Shown: positions 26,752 to 36,048, numbered from the stretch's first letter. The stretch: 48,659 bases of DNA from Nocardia vaccinii NBRC 15922 (GCF_001613305.1 NZ_BDCC01000025.1:1-48659), one strand, 5' to 3'. Translations and numbers: made by a program. The notes: a model not told the origin generated them from the letters alone.

Positions 26752-27981
26752 ATGACGACATCTCGGATCGGCGAATCGGGGCCCAGCGCGGCCGTGCCCC
26801 GGCAATGGCGCGATCGCAAGCGATACCTGTGGCTGCTGGGCCTGGTCGCGCCGACCGCGCTGCTGGTCGCGGCGGCGCTGGTCTGGGTATTCAACTGGTT
26901 CGGCTGGCAGGCGGTCAGCCCCGTCTGGTGGTGGATCGGCCCGATCCTGGTCTACGTGCTGCTGCCGATTCTGGATCGGTTCTTCGGCCCCGACGGGCAG
27001 AACCCGCCGGATGAGGTGATGGAGCAGCTCGAGAACGATCGGTACTACCGGTACTGCACCTACGCGTATATCCCGTTCCAGCTGATCAGCCTGGTCTTCG
27101 CGAGTTATCTGTGGACCGCGTCGAATCTGTCCTGGCTGGGCGTCGAGGGCGGTCTGAGCGTGGTGTCCAAGATCGGCCTGGCCCTGAGCATCGGCACGGT
27201 GGGCGGGGTGGGCATCAACACCGCCCACGAACTAGGGCACAAGAAGGACGAACTCGAACGCTGGCTGTCGAAGATCACGTTGGCGCAGACCGCTTACGGC
27301 CACTTCTACATCGAACACAATCGCGGCCATCATGTCCGTGTCGCCACTCCGGAGGACCCCGCCAGCGCTCGCTTCGGCGAGAATTTCTGGACCTTCCTGC
27401 CACGCAGTGTCTGGGGGAGCCTGCGCTCGTCGTGGGAGCTGGAGAAGGCCCGGCTCGGTCGAATGGGCAAGGGCCCGTGGACGATCCGCAACGACATCCT
27501 CAATGCCTGGCTGATGACGCTCGTCCTGTGGGGCGTGCTGACCGCGATCTTCGGGCCGGCGATCCTGCCCTATCTGGTCCTGCAGGCCGTCTACGGTTTC
27601 TCGCTGCTGGAGACGGTGAACTATCTGGAGCACTACGGACTGCTGCGGCAGCGGACCGCGACCGGACGCTACGAGCGCTGCACCCCGGAACACAGCTGGA
27701 ATTCCGATCACATCGTGACCAACATCTTCCTGTACCACCTGCAGCGGCACAGCGATCATCACGCGAATCCCACTCGGCGATACCAGATCCTGCGCAGTAT
27801 GGACGGTGCGCCGAATCTGCCCAGCGGGTACGCCAGCATGATCACGCTGGCCTATTTCCCGCCGCTGTGGCGCAGGGTGATGGACCATCGGGTACTGGAG
27901 CATTACCAGGGCGACATCACCCGCGTGAATATTCAACCCGCGCAACGGGAACGGGTCCTGGCGAAGTACGGGGCGCGGTGA
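26752..27981 (+). CDS. alkB: Alkane 1-monooxygenase
   Basis: AlkB, 409 residues, is the integral-membrane di-iron enzyme that hydroxylates medium-chain n-alkanes at the terminal carbon with O2 and electrons from rubredoxin. The histidine boxes are complete: HELGH at 159-163, EHNRGHH at 188-194 and LQRHSDHH at 330-337, plus the family motif NYLEHYGL at 290-297. About six membrane helices are visible. GGAG lies eight bases before the ATG. Its stop overlaps the next ATG by one base, starting a tightly packed alkB-rubA1-rubA2-rubB unit like that of Rhodococcus and Nocardia. Confidence 0.96.
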   Translation: MTTSRIGESGPSAAVPRQWRDRKRYLWLLGLVAPTALLVAAALVWVFNWFGWQAVSPVWWWIGPILVYVLLPILDRFFGPDGQNPPDEVMEQLENDRYYRYCTYAYIPFQLISLVFASYLWTASNLSWLGVEGGLSVVSKIGLALSIGTVGGVGINTAHELGHKKDELERWLSKITLAQTAYGHFYIEHNRGHHVRVATPEDPASARFGENFWTFLPRSVWGSLRSSWELEKARLGRMGKGPWTIRNDILNAWLMTLVLWGVLTAIFGPAILPYLVLQAVYGFSLLETVNYLEHYGLLRQRTATGRYERCTPEHSWNSDHIVTNIFLYHLQRHSDHHANPTRRYQILRSMDGAPNLPSGYASMITLAYFPPLWRRVMDHRVLEHYQGDITRVNIQPAQRERVLAKYGAR

Positions 27982-28169
27982 TGGCCGCATTTCGCTGTCC
28001 GGTCTGCGATTACGTCTACGACGAGGCCGAAGGTGCCGCGCGCGAGGGATTCCCGCCCGGAACACCCTGGTCCGAGGTGCCCGACGACTGGTGCTGTCCC
28101 GACTGCGGCGTCCGGGAGAAGGTCGATTTCGACGCCGTCACCGATACGTCCGGAAGGAATACCCGATGA
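27981..28169 (+). CDS. rubA1: Rubredoxin (first copy)
   Basis: A 62-residue rubredoxin with two iron-binding knuckles, CPVC at 6-9 and CPDC at 39-42, and the usual YDEAEG and PDDW segments. The first knuckle is CPVC followed by D-Y. In alk clusters the AlkG1/AlkG2 types differ in whether they can pass electrons to AlkB; sequence alone does not settle which this is. Overlaps alkB by one base and the next gene by four. Confidence 0.93.
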   Translation: MAAFRCPVCDYVYDEAEGAAREGFPPGTPWSEVPDDWCCPDCGVREKVDFDAVTDTSGRNTR

Positions 28170-28351
28170 CCACCGATTACAGGCTTTACCGTTGTCTGCA
28201 ATGCGGTTTCGAGTACGACGAGGCGCTGGGCTGGCCAGAGGACGGTATCGCGCCCGGTACCCGCTGGGCCGACATCCCCGAGGACTGGTCTTGCCCGGAT
28301 TGCGGTGCGGCGAAGATCGATTTCGAGATGGTCGAGGTCAGCCGCGCATGA
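28166..28351 (+). CDS. rubA2: Rubredoxin (second copy)
   Basis: A 61-residue rubredoxin with CLQCGFEYDEALGWPEDGIAPGT and SCPDCGAAKIDFEMVE. The CxxCG first knuckle matches the AlkG2-type rubredoxins that usually donate electrons to AlkB; this assignment follows from known family patterns. The start has a GGAAGGA site and lies in an ATGA overlap with the first rubredoxin gene. Confidence 0.94.
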   Translation: MTTDYRLYRCLQCGFEYDEALGWPEDGIAPGTRWADIPEDWSCPDCGAAKIDFEMVEVSRA

Positions 28352-29574
28352 CGAACCGGATCGTGATCGCGGGCGCCGGACCGGCCGGAGCGACCGCGGC
28401 CCGGACCCTGCGCGCCGAGGGATACACCGGCAGGATCGTGCTCGTCGGCGCGGAACACCACGGCCCTTATCGCCGCCCGATGGTGTCGAAGGATCTGCTT
28501 GCCGGCACGCGTGAGATCGACCGCTGCCTACTCGAGCCCGAAAAGTTCTGGGCCGAAAGCGATATCGAACTGCGCGTGGCGACCAGGGTCGCCGATATCG
28601 ATATCGACCGTCGCCGACTGTGGCTGAGCACCGGCGAACCGCTGGATTACGACGCGCTACTGCTGGCCACCGGTGCGCGGGCGCGACGCCTGGAACAGCA
28701 TCCGCCCATGCGGGTTCGCTCGCTGCGTGGCGTTGCCGATATCGCACCGCTGCGTGCGGCGATCGAGAGCGGCCCGCTGCTGATCATCGGCGCCGGCCTG
28801 GTCGGCCTCGAGGTCGCTGCCACCGCGCGAGGCCTCGGCGCGGAGGTGATGATTCTGCACGCCGGCACCACACCCATGGATCGCGCTGTGCCACCGGAGG
28901 TTTCGGCTCTGGTCCGAGATCTGCACGCGGAACACGGTGTGCGGATCGAGAACGACGTCCGCCTCGCCGAACTCGACCAGATCGACCGCGGTGGGATCGT
29001 CGCGACCGCAACCGACGGGCGCACCTGGGCGGCCTGCTCCGCCCTGGTCGCGATCGGCGCGCTCCCCGACACCGCACTCGCGAGAACAGCCGGGATCGCC
29101 GTGGACGACGGCATTCTCGTGGACGAGCGGTATCGCACCTCGGCTTCGGGCATCTACGCCGCCGGCGACGTGGCCAGCCGCTTCAACCCCCTGCTCGGCC
29201 GCCACGAACGCGGCGAACACTGGAACAGCGCACTGGCCGACGGTAAAGCCGTCGCGAAATCCATGCTGGGACAGGAGATCACCGATATCGATATCCCGTG
29301 GGGCTGGTCCACGCAGTACGGTGTGAGCATCCAGTTCACCGGTCGGCCCGCGGCATACGACGAACTGGTCGTCCGCGGATCGATCGAATCCCGCGACTTC
29401 ACCGCACTGGCCCTGGAACAAGGGGCGCTCGTCGGCGCGGTAGCCATCGGCCGCCCCCGAGACATCAGAGCGGCCCGCGACCTCATCGCTACCGGCGTCG
29501 TCCGCACCACCGCGGCCTGGGCCGACGAATCCACGGATCTCGCCGACGCTGTGCCGGTGCCGGCAGCGCGCTGA
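28348..29574 (+). CDS. rubB: Rubredoxin reductase (FAD/NAD(P)H)
   Basis: A 408-residue FAD-dependent reductase that moves electrons from NAD(P)H to the rubredoxins. It has GAGPAGA at 8-14 for FAD, the PYRRPMVSKDLL segment, a second dinucleotide fold at IIGAGLVGLEVA, and GIYAAGDVA near residue 270. It resembles both rubredoxin reductases and ferredoxin reductases of the aromatic dioxygenase type; position after two rubredoxins decides the name. ATGA overlap with rubA2. The operon ends before a strong hairpin. Confidence 0.9.
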   Translation: MTNRIVIAGAGPAGATAARTLRAEGYTGRIVLVGAEHHGPYRRPMVSKDLLAGTREIDRCLLEPEKFWAESDIELRVATRVADIDIDRRRLWLSTGEPLDYDALLLATGARARRLEQHPPMRVRSLRGVADIAPLRAAIESGPLLIIGAGLVGLEVAATARGLGAEVMILHAGTTPMDRAVPPEVSALVRDLHAEHGVRIENDVRLAELDQIDRGGIVATATDGRTWAACSALVAIGALPDTALARTAGIAVDDGILVDERYRTSASGIYAAGDVASRFNPLLGRHERGEHWNSALADGKAVAKSMLGQEITDIDIPWGWSTQYGVSIQFTGRPAAYDELVVRGSIESRDFTALALEQGALVGAVAIGRPRDIRAARDLIATGVVRTTAAWADESTDLADAVPVPAAR

Positions 29575-29666
29575 GCCTTCGCCTACCCGTGCCCGCAACG
29601 CTCTCGGGCACTCGAACCGCCACGGCCGCAATCTGTTTCGCGCCCAACCGTCCCCGAGAAGTGGTG

Positions 29667-29706
29667 CCGGTCCCGGCCGTTCGTTTCCGGGCGCGGCCGG
29701 GACCGG
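29667..29706. terminator. Strong hairpin between the alk operon and the catabolic cluster
   Basis: CCGGTCCCGGCCG (29667-29679) pairs over 13 bases without mismatch with CGGCCGGGACCGG (29694-29706) around a 14-base loop. It lies between two convergent operons, 92 bases after rubB and 152 bases after the end of the minus-strand amidohydrolase gene. Confidence 0.7.
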
Positions 29707-29857
29707 AGAATGCCGCCCGAGCGCGAACAGTATCGCTTCGGCCGCGCCGCAGTCCGCGGCCGACCGGGCTGATCAGCCGGGTACGCAACGCATTCGCCGA
29801 GGTGCTGCTCGACCCGGCAGTGCGGTGTGCTGGGCGATGACCGCCGTACGACCGACG

Positions 29858-30715
29858 TCACCCTTGTCCGGCGAGGCCGTGGTACAGGCGACGTGCGGTC
29901 CCGGCGAAGATCTCCTCGCGATCGGCCTGGGGCACGCCGGTCAGCACCGCCTGGGCGAGAGCCAGCAGTTCGGGGAGGCACTGTTCGGCGGCCGGGAGGT
30001 TGGAGCCCCACGCGATGCGGTGTGCGCCGAATGCGCTCAGGACCGGGTCGAGGAAGCCCGCGGCTTCCCTGCCGACGTCGCGGAGGGGTTCGAGGTTGCG
30101 GTGGGTCAGTTTGAGGTGCAGACCGGGGTGCTGGGCCAGGCTCGCCACTTCCTTGCCCGCGGCCGTGGGCGATGCGGTGATATCGGGGTAGCCCATGTGG
30201 TCGAGCAGGACGTAGACCGAGGGGAATCGGCGCAGCAGTTCCTCGAGTTGGGCGGTCGCGGGGCCCAGCCGCATCTGCAGGCAGACGGTGACGCCCAGAT
30301 CGGTGGCCTTCTCCCAGAACGGATAGGTCTCCGGCGCCGCGAACCACTCGCCCTGGATGGGTACCGTACTGCCGCTGGTGAACAGCCGAACCCCGGACAG
30401 GCTGCCCTCGCCCACGACCGCGGCGAGGTTGTCCGCGGCATCGGGCCGCAACGGGTCCACCGTCCCCACCGCGATGAACCGATCGGGCCGCCGCGCCCGG
30501 CTGTCCAGCACGTAGGAGTTGTCGTAGCCGTACGCGGTGGTGGCCTGGACCAGCACCGACCGGGCGATCCCGGCCTCGTCCATGGCCGCGATCATGCCGT
30601 CCGCGGTGACCGGGCGGGTGGACGCCCAACCGGACTGCTTGCCGCCCAGCGGTGCGCGGGGGTAACGGTTCGTATCGTCGGAGATGATGTGACAGTGCGT
30701 GTCGATGATGTCCAT
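29858..30715 (-). CDS. Amidohydrolase family 2 protein, copy 1
   Basis: A 285-residue TIM-barrel metallohydrolase of the amidohydrolase-2 group, which includes 2-pyrone-4,6-dicarboxylate lactonase (LigI) and related decarboxylases. It starts IDTHCHI (H7, H9), has VQATTAYGYDNSYVLD, VLLDHMGYPD and ends HRIAWGSNLPA with DREEIFAGTARRLY. It is a paralogue of the 285-residue protein at 38871-39728, sharing the start, the GYDNSYV/GFDNSYV block and the R-I-A-W-G-S-N segment. Last gene of the six-gene minus-strand operon, 45 bases after the decarboxylase-like gene. LigI-like lactone hydrolysis fits the LigJ homologue in the same operon but is not proven. Confidence 0.82.
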   Translation of the reverse strand: MDIIDTHCHIISDDTNRYPRAPLGGKQSGWASTRPVTADGMIAAMDEAGIARSVLVQATTAYGYDNSYVLDSRARRPDRFIAVGTVDPLRPDAADNLAAVVGEGSLSGVRLFTSGSTVPIQGEWFAAPETYPFWEKATDLGVTVCLQMRLGPATAQLEELLRRFPSVYVLLDHMGYPDITASPTAAGKEVASLAQHPGLHLKLTHRNLEPLRDVGREAAGFLDPVLSAFGAHRIAWGSNLPAAEQCLPELLALAQAVLTGVPQADREEIFAGTARRLYHGLAGQG

Positions 30716-30760
30716 TGCTGATCTTTTCCGTTGTAGGACAGTCTTTTCCGGCGGACGAGC

Positions 30761-31744
30761 TCAGGCGTCGGGATAGTCGCCGTCGTCGAACAGGCTCGCG
30801 GGCTCACCGGGGAAATCGGGGTCGAGCAGGCCCTGGTCCCGGGAGAACTTCACCAGCGCGCGCAGGCCGGCGTCATTGGCGTGCAGGCCGTAGGGGATCG
30901 GATCGCCGCCGATCCGTTCGGCCTGCCGACCCAGTCGCGGCAGCGCCGACCACTGCGGGTCCGCCGCGACCTGGCGGCGCTTGCTCTCGGCGAATGCGGC
31001 GTACAGCGCGGTCGGCAATTCGGGATCGCGCCGGACGAGTTCGCTCCGGATCGCGATCACCGAGTGCAGCGGGTAGATCCCGGTGCGCAGATACCAATCG
31101 GTGGCGAGCACGTTGGGCTCGGAGAACAGCGGGTACGGCCCCTCGTCGCCGGCGGGCTGCTGCGCGGCGGTGGCCTGCCAGCCGGTTCGCGGTGCGCCCG
31201 CGCGCCCGGTTCCGGCATTACCGGTGAGTGCGGCGTCGATATCGCCGGCGCGCAGCAATTCTCCGAGCGATCGGCCGTCGGAGACCCGCTCCACGTTCGC
31301 GGGCGCGCGGCCCTCGATGTGGTCGTCGTCGTCCACGACCCAGGTGATCGAATCGGTGTCGACGCCGTATTCGTCGCGCAGGATGCCGCGCACCCACACC
31401 CCGGTGGTCACGGTGTAGGCGCGCACGCCGATCCGCTTGCCCTCCAGGTTCTTCGGGACGCGAATGCCGGATTCCGCACTGCACTGCACATCGCCGTGGT
31501 GGAAGCGGCGGTTGAGGAAGACCGGGATCGCGGTGAGCGCCACCTCGGCCTGCAACGCCATCAGGTAGGAGGTCGGGGCGAGTTCGCACACGTCGAATTC
31601 GAGATCGCGGATCATCCGCCGGTACGCGCCGATGACCGGTTCGACCGTGACCGGTTCCACGGCATACCCGTCGATCGCGACGTCACCGTCCAGCAGCGGC
31701 TGCGCGTGCGCGTATTTCCCCAGGACCACCGAAAGCTTGTTCAT
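30761..31744 (-). CDS. 4,5-dihydroxyphthalate decarboxylase-like protein (PBP fold), copy 1
   Basis: A 327-residue protein with the periplasmic-binding-protein type 2 fold, most like the 4,5-dihydroxyphthalate decarboxylase (Pht5) group: it opens LSVVLGKYAHAQPLLDGDVAIDG and has DLEFDVCELAPTSYLMA, then NLEGKRIGVRAYTVTTGVWVRGIL. No signal peptide or lipobox is present, so it should stay in the cytosol, which favours an enzyme over a transporter-binding subunit. The start at 31744 has AAGG seven bases upstream. It is a diverged paralogue of the protein at 36289-37176 on the other arm. Substrate unknown. Confidence 0.78.
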   Translation of the reverse strand: MNKLSVVLGKYAHAQPLLDGDVAIDGYAVEPVTVEPVIGAYRRMIRDLEFDVCELAPTSYLMALQAEVALTAIPVFLNRRFHHGDVQCSAESGIRVPKNLEGKRIGVRAYTVTTGVWVRGILRDEYGVDTDSITWVVDDDDHIEGRAPANVERVSDGRSLGELLRAGDIDAALTGNAGTGRAGAPRTGWQATAAQQPAGDEGPYPLFSEPNVLATDWYLRTGIYPLHSVIAIRSELVRRDPELPTALYAAFAESKRRQVAADPQWSALPRLGRQAERIGGDPIPYGLHANDAGLRALVKFSRDQGLLDPDFPGEPASLFDDGDYPDA

Positions 31745-31793
31745 GTCTTGCCTTTTCGTTCGGATGTGAATGTGGCCGATCGGACCGGGCGGC

Positions 31794-33443
31794 TCAGACG
31801 TCCTCGCCGTACTGGATGCGCCGGTAGGGCACACTCAGCACGTCGCGGGTGATCCGGACGTCGATCACCGTGGGCCCCGGTGCGCGGACGTATTCGGCCA
31901 GCGCGGAGCGCAATTCCTCGGTGCTGCGCACCGTGGCGCCGTTCCCGCCGAGCGATTTCGCCACCGCGCCCAGCTCCGGGGTGGGGATCAGCGCGAGTTC
32001 CGCGTCCAATCCCTTGGCCTTGGACTTGTGGTACTCAGCACCCAGCCCCTCGTCGTTCATGACCACAACGAGTACGGGAAGCCGGTAGCGGCAGGCGGTT
32101 TCGAATTCGGCGAGGTGCATCAGGAAACTCGCGTCGCCCTCGACCACGAACGTCGGTTCCCCGGTGGCGACCGCGATGCCGATGGTGAGCAGCGGGGCCT
32201 GGCCGATGGCGCCGAACATGCCGTAGTTCGAGGTGATCTCGCGCGAGCGCTGGAACAGCATCGTGCCGAAATCCGTCTGATGCCCGCTGCCCAGGACCAG
32301 GCCGATCTCCCCGGGCAGTTCGGCATCGATCACCGCGATCGCCTCGCGCGGGTCGAGAAGGCCGTTGCCGCCGCGGTATTCGGCCGGATCGATCAGCGGA
32401 GCGGTCAGGCGACGGTGCACCTCGACGGTGTGGAAACCCTCCAACTCGATGCCGCGGGCGTCCAGCGCGGCGGTCAGCCCGTCCAGGCCGCTGATCGCGT
32501 CGGCCTGGACGTAGCAGTCGGCCACCCGGCCGTTGCCCATCACGAGGTGCGGTGCGGTATCGATCTGCACGAAACTGGCTTCGGTGAACAGATATCCGCT
32601 TTCGATCGTGTAGTGGTTGAGGCTCGCGCCCACCGCGATGACGCAGTCGGCCTCCTGTAGCAGTTCCATCGCGACCTTGCTGCCGAACAGGCCCGCGATC
32701 CCGACGTGATAGTCGGTCTCCCCGTACAACCAGTTCTTGGCCTGTAGGGTCGTGGCCAGCAGCGCGCCCGTCCTACGTTGCAGCGCAAGGATTTGCGCTC
32801 CGGCGTCGGCCCGCCGTGCCCCGCGCCCGCCGATGATGACCGGCCGCTTGGCCGCCGCGATCAGCTCACATGCCCGTTCGATCCCTTCCGGATTCGGCAG
32901 CAGCGTCGGTATCCGGATCAGATCGGTGGACGGGGCGTAGTCGTCGAAACTCTCGAACTCCTGCAACTGCACGTCGAAGGGTGCGCTGATCAGCACCGGC
33001 CGGGATTCGGTCCGGGCGCGGTAGAACGCCTGCTGGACAATGTCTTCGGCCGAGTCCGCCTTGGTCACCTGGAGGAATTCGGCTTCGATCGCGGCGGCGA
33101 ACCGGCGCTGATCGAGGTACTGCACGGCCGAGGTGTCACCCAGGCTCGTCTCCCCGCAGAAGGCGACCAGTGGAATCCGGGCCCGGCTCGCCACGATCAT
33201 CGAGGTGGCCAGTTGCGCGGTGCCGGGGCCGCTGGTCGTGGTCACCACGCCGGGACGTCCTGTGGCACGGGCGAATCCGTGCGCCATACTCAGCCCGGCC
33301 CCCTCGTGACGCACCTCGTACAGACGCGTTCCGTGCCCTGCCAGGGCGTTCATCCAGTGCATGTTGGCATCGCCCATCATGCCGAAGACGTGGGTCGCGC
33401 CCTCGGCGGCGAACGCGTTCGCGAGCGCTTCGTAGACCTTCAC
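31794..33443 (-). CDS. Thiamine-diphosphate-dependent enzyme (acetolactate synthase/benzoylformate decarboxylase-like)
   Basis: A 549-residue ThDP enzyme with the three-domain layout of acetolactate synthases and 2-oxoacid decarboxylases. The activating glutamate is E47 in VRHEGAGLSMAHGFARATG; the central domain has PVIIGGRGARRA; the ThDP/magnesium motif runs from GDAS (436-439, D437) to ND (463-464). The class is certain, but decarboxylase, lyase and carboligase reactions are all possible. GTG at 33443 is preceded by AGGAGG and overlaps the stop of the upstream gene by four bases (GTGA), so the two are translationally coupled. In the operon it could process a 2-oxoacid product of the aldolase step. 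Confidence 0.88.
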   Translation of the reverse strand: MKVYEALANAFAAEGATHVFGMMGDANMHWMNALAGHGTRLYEVRHEGAGLSMAHGFARATGRPGVVTTTSGPGTAQLATSMIVASRARIPLVAFCGETSLGDTSAVQYLDQRRFAAAIEAEFLQVTKADSAEDIVQQAFYRARTESRPVLISAPFDVQLQEFESFDDYAPSTDLIRIPTLLPNPEGIERACELIAAAKRPVIIGGRGARRADAGAQILALQRRTGALLATTLQAKNWLYGETDYHVGIAGLFGSKVAMELLQEADCVIAVGASLNHYTIESGYLFTEASFVQIDTAPHLVMGNGRVADCYVQADAISGLDGLTAALDARGIELEGFHTVEVHRRLTAPLIDPAEYRGGNGLLDPREAIAVIDAELPGEIGLVLGSGHQTDFGTMLFQRSREITSNYGMFGAIGQAPLLTIGIAVATGEPTFVVEGDASFLMHLAEFETACRYRLPVLVVVMNDEGLGAEYHKSKAKGLDAELALIPTPELGAVAKSLGGNGATVRSTEELRSALAEYVRAPGPTVIDVRITRDVLSVPYRRIQYGEDV

Positions 33444-34495
33444 TGCGCAACCTCCTGCTGCTTCGTGTTCTGCAATGCCGCCGCCAGACGCGGAAAGACG
33501 CGTAATGCGTTGTCGCCGTAGATGTCCGCGCGATCCTGGTCGGTGATCGAATCGATGGAATCCAGAATCGCCTTGGTGTCGTCGAAGCGGCGTCCGGTCT
33601 CCGGGTCCACGCTGCGGACCGCGCCGATCATCTCCGACGCGAACAGCACGTTGCGCGCGGGAATGATGTCGGTGAGCAGTTCCAGACCCCGCTTGTGGTA
33701 GACGCAGGTGTCGAAGAAGACGTTGTGCAGCAACGCTTCTTCCAGCGGCGGGCGGCCCTGATCCAGCATCACCCCGCGATAGCGGCCCCAGTGATACGGC
33801 ACCGCGCCGCCGCCGTGCGGCAGGATGAACCGCAACGTCGGGAAGTCCTCGAACAGGTCCGACTGGCACAACTGCATGAACACCGCGGTGTCGCCGTTGA
33901 GGTAGTGCGCACAGGTGCCCTGGATCGCCGCGTTGCGGGACATCGCGACGTGCACCATCGCGGGCACGTCGAGTTCCACCAACTTCTCGTAGAGCGGGTA
34001 GTAGATCCGGTCGGTCAACGGCGGTGCCTGCCAATATCCGTCGGACGGATCGGGATTGAGCAGGCAGCCGACGAAGCCGAGTTCGGTGACGCAGCGTTCC
34101 AGCTCCGCCGCCGAGGCGAGCACGGATTCGGCCAGCGCGTCACCGGGCGACTGCGGAAGCTGGCACGCGCCGACGAACCGGCCGGGGAACAGCCCGCACA
34201 CCCGCGCGATGAGGTTGTTGCTGACCTGCGACCACGCCAGGCTGGTCTGCGCATCGCCGTAGTGGTGCGCCATCTTTCCCGCACCCGGCGAGAAGATCGT
34301 GAGATCGGTGCCGCGCTCGACCTGGAGTTTCAGCTGTCCCTGCTCGATGGCGGCGCGGATCTCCTCGTCGCTGATCTCCAGTTCGCTCGACGCGACGCGC
34401 GCGCCCGAACCCTCGAACGACTCGATCTGGCGCGCACGCCATTTTCCGAGTGCGGGTGGGGCCGTGGTGAAGTGACCGTGACAGTCGATGATCAT
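33440..34495 (-). CDS. LigJ-like 4-oxalomesaconate hydratase (amidohydrolase superfamily)
   Basis: A 351-residue zinc-dependent amidohydrolase-superfamily protein that strongly recalls LigJ, the 4-oxalomesaconate hydratase of the protocatechuate 4,5-cleavage pathway. Segments supporting this are MIIDCHGHFTTAP (H6, H8), ISDEEIRAAIE, LGFVGCLLNPDPSDG, FILPHGGGAVPYHWGR, NVFFDTCVYH, LFASEMIGAVR and RRFDDTK. These cover most of the length, so the hydratase name is more than superfamily-level, though a related oxalo-diacid could be the true substrate. ATG at 34495 is chosen over an in-frame TTG at 34507 because GGAG stands seven bases before it. It lies between the aldolase and ThDP genes. Confidence 0.85.
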   Translation of the reverse strand: MIIDCHGHFTTAPPALGKWRARQIESFEGSGARVASSELEISDEEIRAAIEQGQLKLQVERGTDLTIFSPGAGKMAHHYGDAQTSLAWSQVSNNLIARVCGLFPGRFVGACQLPQSPGDALAESVLASAAELERCVTELGFVGCLLNPDPSDGYWQAPPLTDRIYYPLYEKLVELDVPAMVHVAMSRNAAIQGTCAHYLNGDTAVFMQLCQSDLFEDFPTLRFILPHGGGAVPYHWGRYRGVMLDQGRPPLEEALLHNVFFDTCVYHKRGLELLTDIIPARNVLFASEMIGAVRSVDPETGRRFDDTKAILDSIDSITDQDRADIYGDNALRVFPRLAAALQNTKQQEVAQ

Positions 34496-34516
34496 GAAAT
34501 TCTCCAAAAGTGCTGA

Positions 34517-35371
34517 TCAGGAGCGGCCGGTGAGTGTTCGCCCGAGTTCGAGACCGGGGTGGCTGCGCACCGGCGCGGACATCAGGAAGCGGTAGCCCTC
34601 GTCGAGAACCTGTTCGACATTGGCCGTGGTGACGTGCGGGTGCCCGACCACGACGCCGTATTCGTGGCAGATCCGCACGATCCGCTGCCGGGCCTCGACC
34701 ATCAACGGATGGTCGAGTTGGCGCGGCACGCCCAATTCCTGGCTCAGGTCGCCCTCGCCGATGAGGATCAGACCGATTCCGGGCACCTGCTCGAGGATCG
34801 CCGGGAGGTTCTCGATGCCGAGCTGATCCTCGATCTGGATCACGACGAGGATCTCGCCGTCCGGATCCAGCGGCCACACATCGGCTTTCGCGTAGTACTC
34901 GGCGTTGGAGATTCCCCAATAGCGGGCGGCGGCCGCCGGCGCGTCGCCGCGCAGACCGGCCGGTTCGAAGCTGTCCACACCGGGCAGTCGCGGATACCGG
35001 CATGCGGCGACGGCGTTGCGCGCCTCCTCGACGCGGGAGATGTGCGGCCAGACGATGCCGTAGGCGCCGAGGTCGAGAGCCTGCTTCGCATGCCACTGAC
35101 CGAATTCCGCGCCGTTGACCGGAACCCGGACCAGCGGGGTCGGGGAGGGTGCGAGCGTCTCGGCCTCGAAGATCTGCCGCCGGTTCAGCAGATATTGCAG
35201 GCTGTCCCGCAAAGTCGTTGCGTCCCAAGGCTTGTGCTCGGACTCGAAGACCAGGCCGTCGTAATCGCTGGTGGCGAAGTCCAGGGCGACGGCGGGTTCG
35301 GGTGCGGCGAACGCCGCGAAGGCGTGCCCACCCGATTCGAGAGCGCCGATCACACTGTTCAGCCTCGTCAT
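34517..35371 (-). CDS. HpcH/HpaI family aldolase
   Basis: A 284-residue class II (metal-dependent) aldolase of the HpcH/HpaI family, which splits 4-hydroxy-2-oxoacids to pyruvate (or oxaloacetate) and an aldehyde or oxoacid. Expected catalytic residues are present: H46 in ESEHKPWD, R82 in VRVP, metal ligands E181 in IQIED and D208 in GEGDLSQELG. After a LigJ-type hydratase, an aldolase acting on a 4-carboxy-4-hydroxy-2-oxoadipate-like product is the logical next step; the usual enzyme there is of a different family, so this would be a substitution. Start fixed by GGGAGG and an ATGA overlap with the SRPBCC gene. Confidence 0.87.
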   Translation of the reverse strand: MTRLNSVIGALESGGHAFAAFAAPEPAVALDFATSDYDGLVFESEHKPWDATTLRDSLQYLLNRRQIFEAETLAPSPTPLVRVPVNGAEFGQWHAKQALDLGAYGIVWPHISRVEEARNAVAACRYPRLPGVDSFEPAGLRGDAPAAAARYWGISNAEYYAKADVWPLDPDGEILVVIQIEDQLGIENLPAILEQVPGIGLILIGEGDLSQELGVPRQLDHPLMVEARQRIVRICHEYGVVVGHPHVTTANVEQVLDEGYRFLMSAPVRSHPGLELGRTLTGRS

Positions 35372-35928
35372 CGAAGGGCCTCCCGTCGGCTCTGCGACTT
35401 CTGCGTGAGGCGTCGCCACAACTCGCCCAGGCGAACCCACCAGGACCGCCGCGCCGGGACCACGGTGACCTCCTCATCGCCCGCGCAGCGGCGGACGAGT
35501 TCGTCGGCGAAGTCCTTGGTCATGCGGGAGATGACCGCTCCGGCGCCGGCTTCGATCAGCGGTACGAGCTTGCCGGTGAGGGTGATATCGCCCCGGACGC
35601 CCACTCGCGACGTCCCGGCCGCCGGGCCATGGGAGACGCCGAAGGTGGCGTTGGCCCGATACCGCGTCGCGCCCTGTCCGTCGTTACCGCGGGCGGTCAG
35701 GTGTCCTTCCTGGCTCTCCGGGTCGAGATCCAGGGCGATGCGGGCGCCGAATTTCACCCGCACCGCACCGAATTTCACCACCAGGGCGCCGTCGAACGAG
35801 CCGTCGTCATGGGATGCTCCGAGTTCCGCGCCGCGGATGCAGCCCACGACCTGCGAGGGGTCCGAGACCACCTCCCAGACCCGGCCGGGCGGGCAGGGGA
35901 CGTCGATGTCTTCTGTGATCGTGATCAA
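35368..35928 (-). CDS. SRPBCC / CoxG-like protein
   Basis: A 186-residue protein of the SRPBCC fold, closest in pattern to CoxG (carbon monoxide dehydrogenase subunit G): it opens with ITEDIDVPCPPGRVWEVVSDPSQVVGCIRGAEL, has VKFGAVRVKFGARIALDLD and the central GKLVPLIEAGAGAVISRMTKDFADELVRR. A basic, tryptophan-containing tail may touch the membrane. CoxG-type proteins bind small hydrophobic ligands or help assemble enzymes; role here unknown. TTG at 35928 is the only well-placed start, with GAGG nine bases upstream. It is the first gene of the minus-strand operon. Confidence 0.78.
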   Translation of the reverse strand: MITITEDIDVPCPPGRVWEVVSDPSQVVGCIRGAELGASHDDGSFDGALVVKFGAVRVKFGARIALDLDPESQEGHLTARGNDGQGATRYRANATFGVSHGPAAGTSRVGVRGDITLTGKLVPLIEAGAGAVISRMTKDFADELVRRCAGDEEVTVVPARRSWWVRLGELWRRLTQKSQSRREALR

Positions 35929-36037
35929 GGCAAGGGACCTCGCTTGGCTCGGTGGCGTCGGACGGGCCGAGCTCGGCTGCGGGCGGACGCCGGAGTTGGT
36001 GCTGTGACTGCGGGAAAGCTGTCTTCAATCGCCTAGA

Positions 36038-36048
36038 TTGTTTAACAA
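36038..36048. promoter_or_regulatory. FCD-GntR-type operator, left arm
   Basis: TTGT-TTA-ACAA fits the TNGTNNNACNA consensus of FadR/FCD-type GntR regulators. Read on the minus strand it is TTGTTAAACAATCT, almost the same as the plus-strand site at 36135, so each arm has its own copy in the same orientation relative to its genes. It lies 110 bases upstream of the SRPBCC start. Confidence 0.65.
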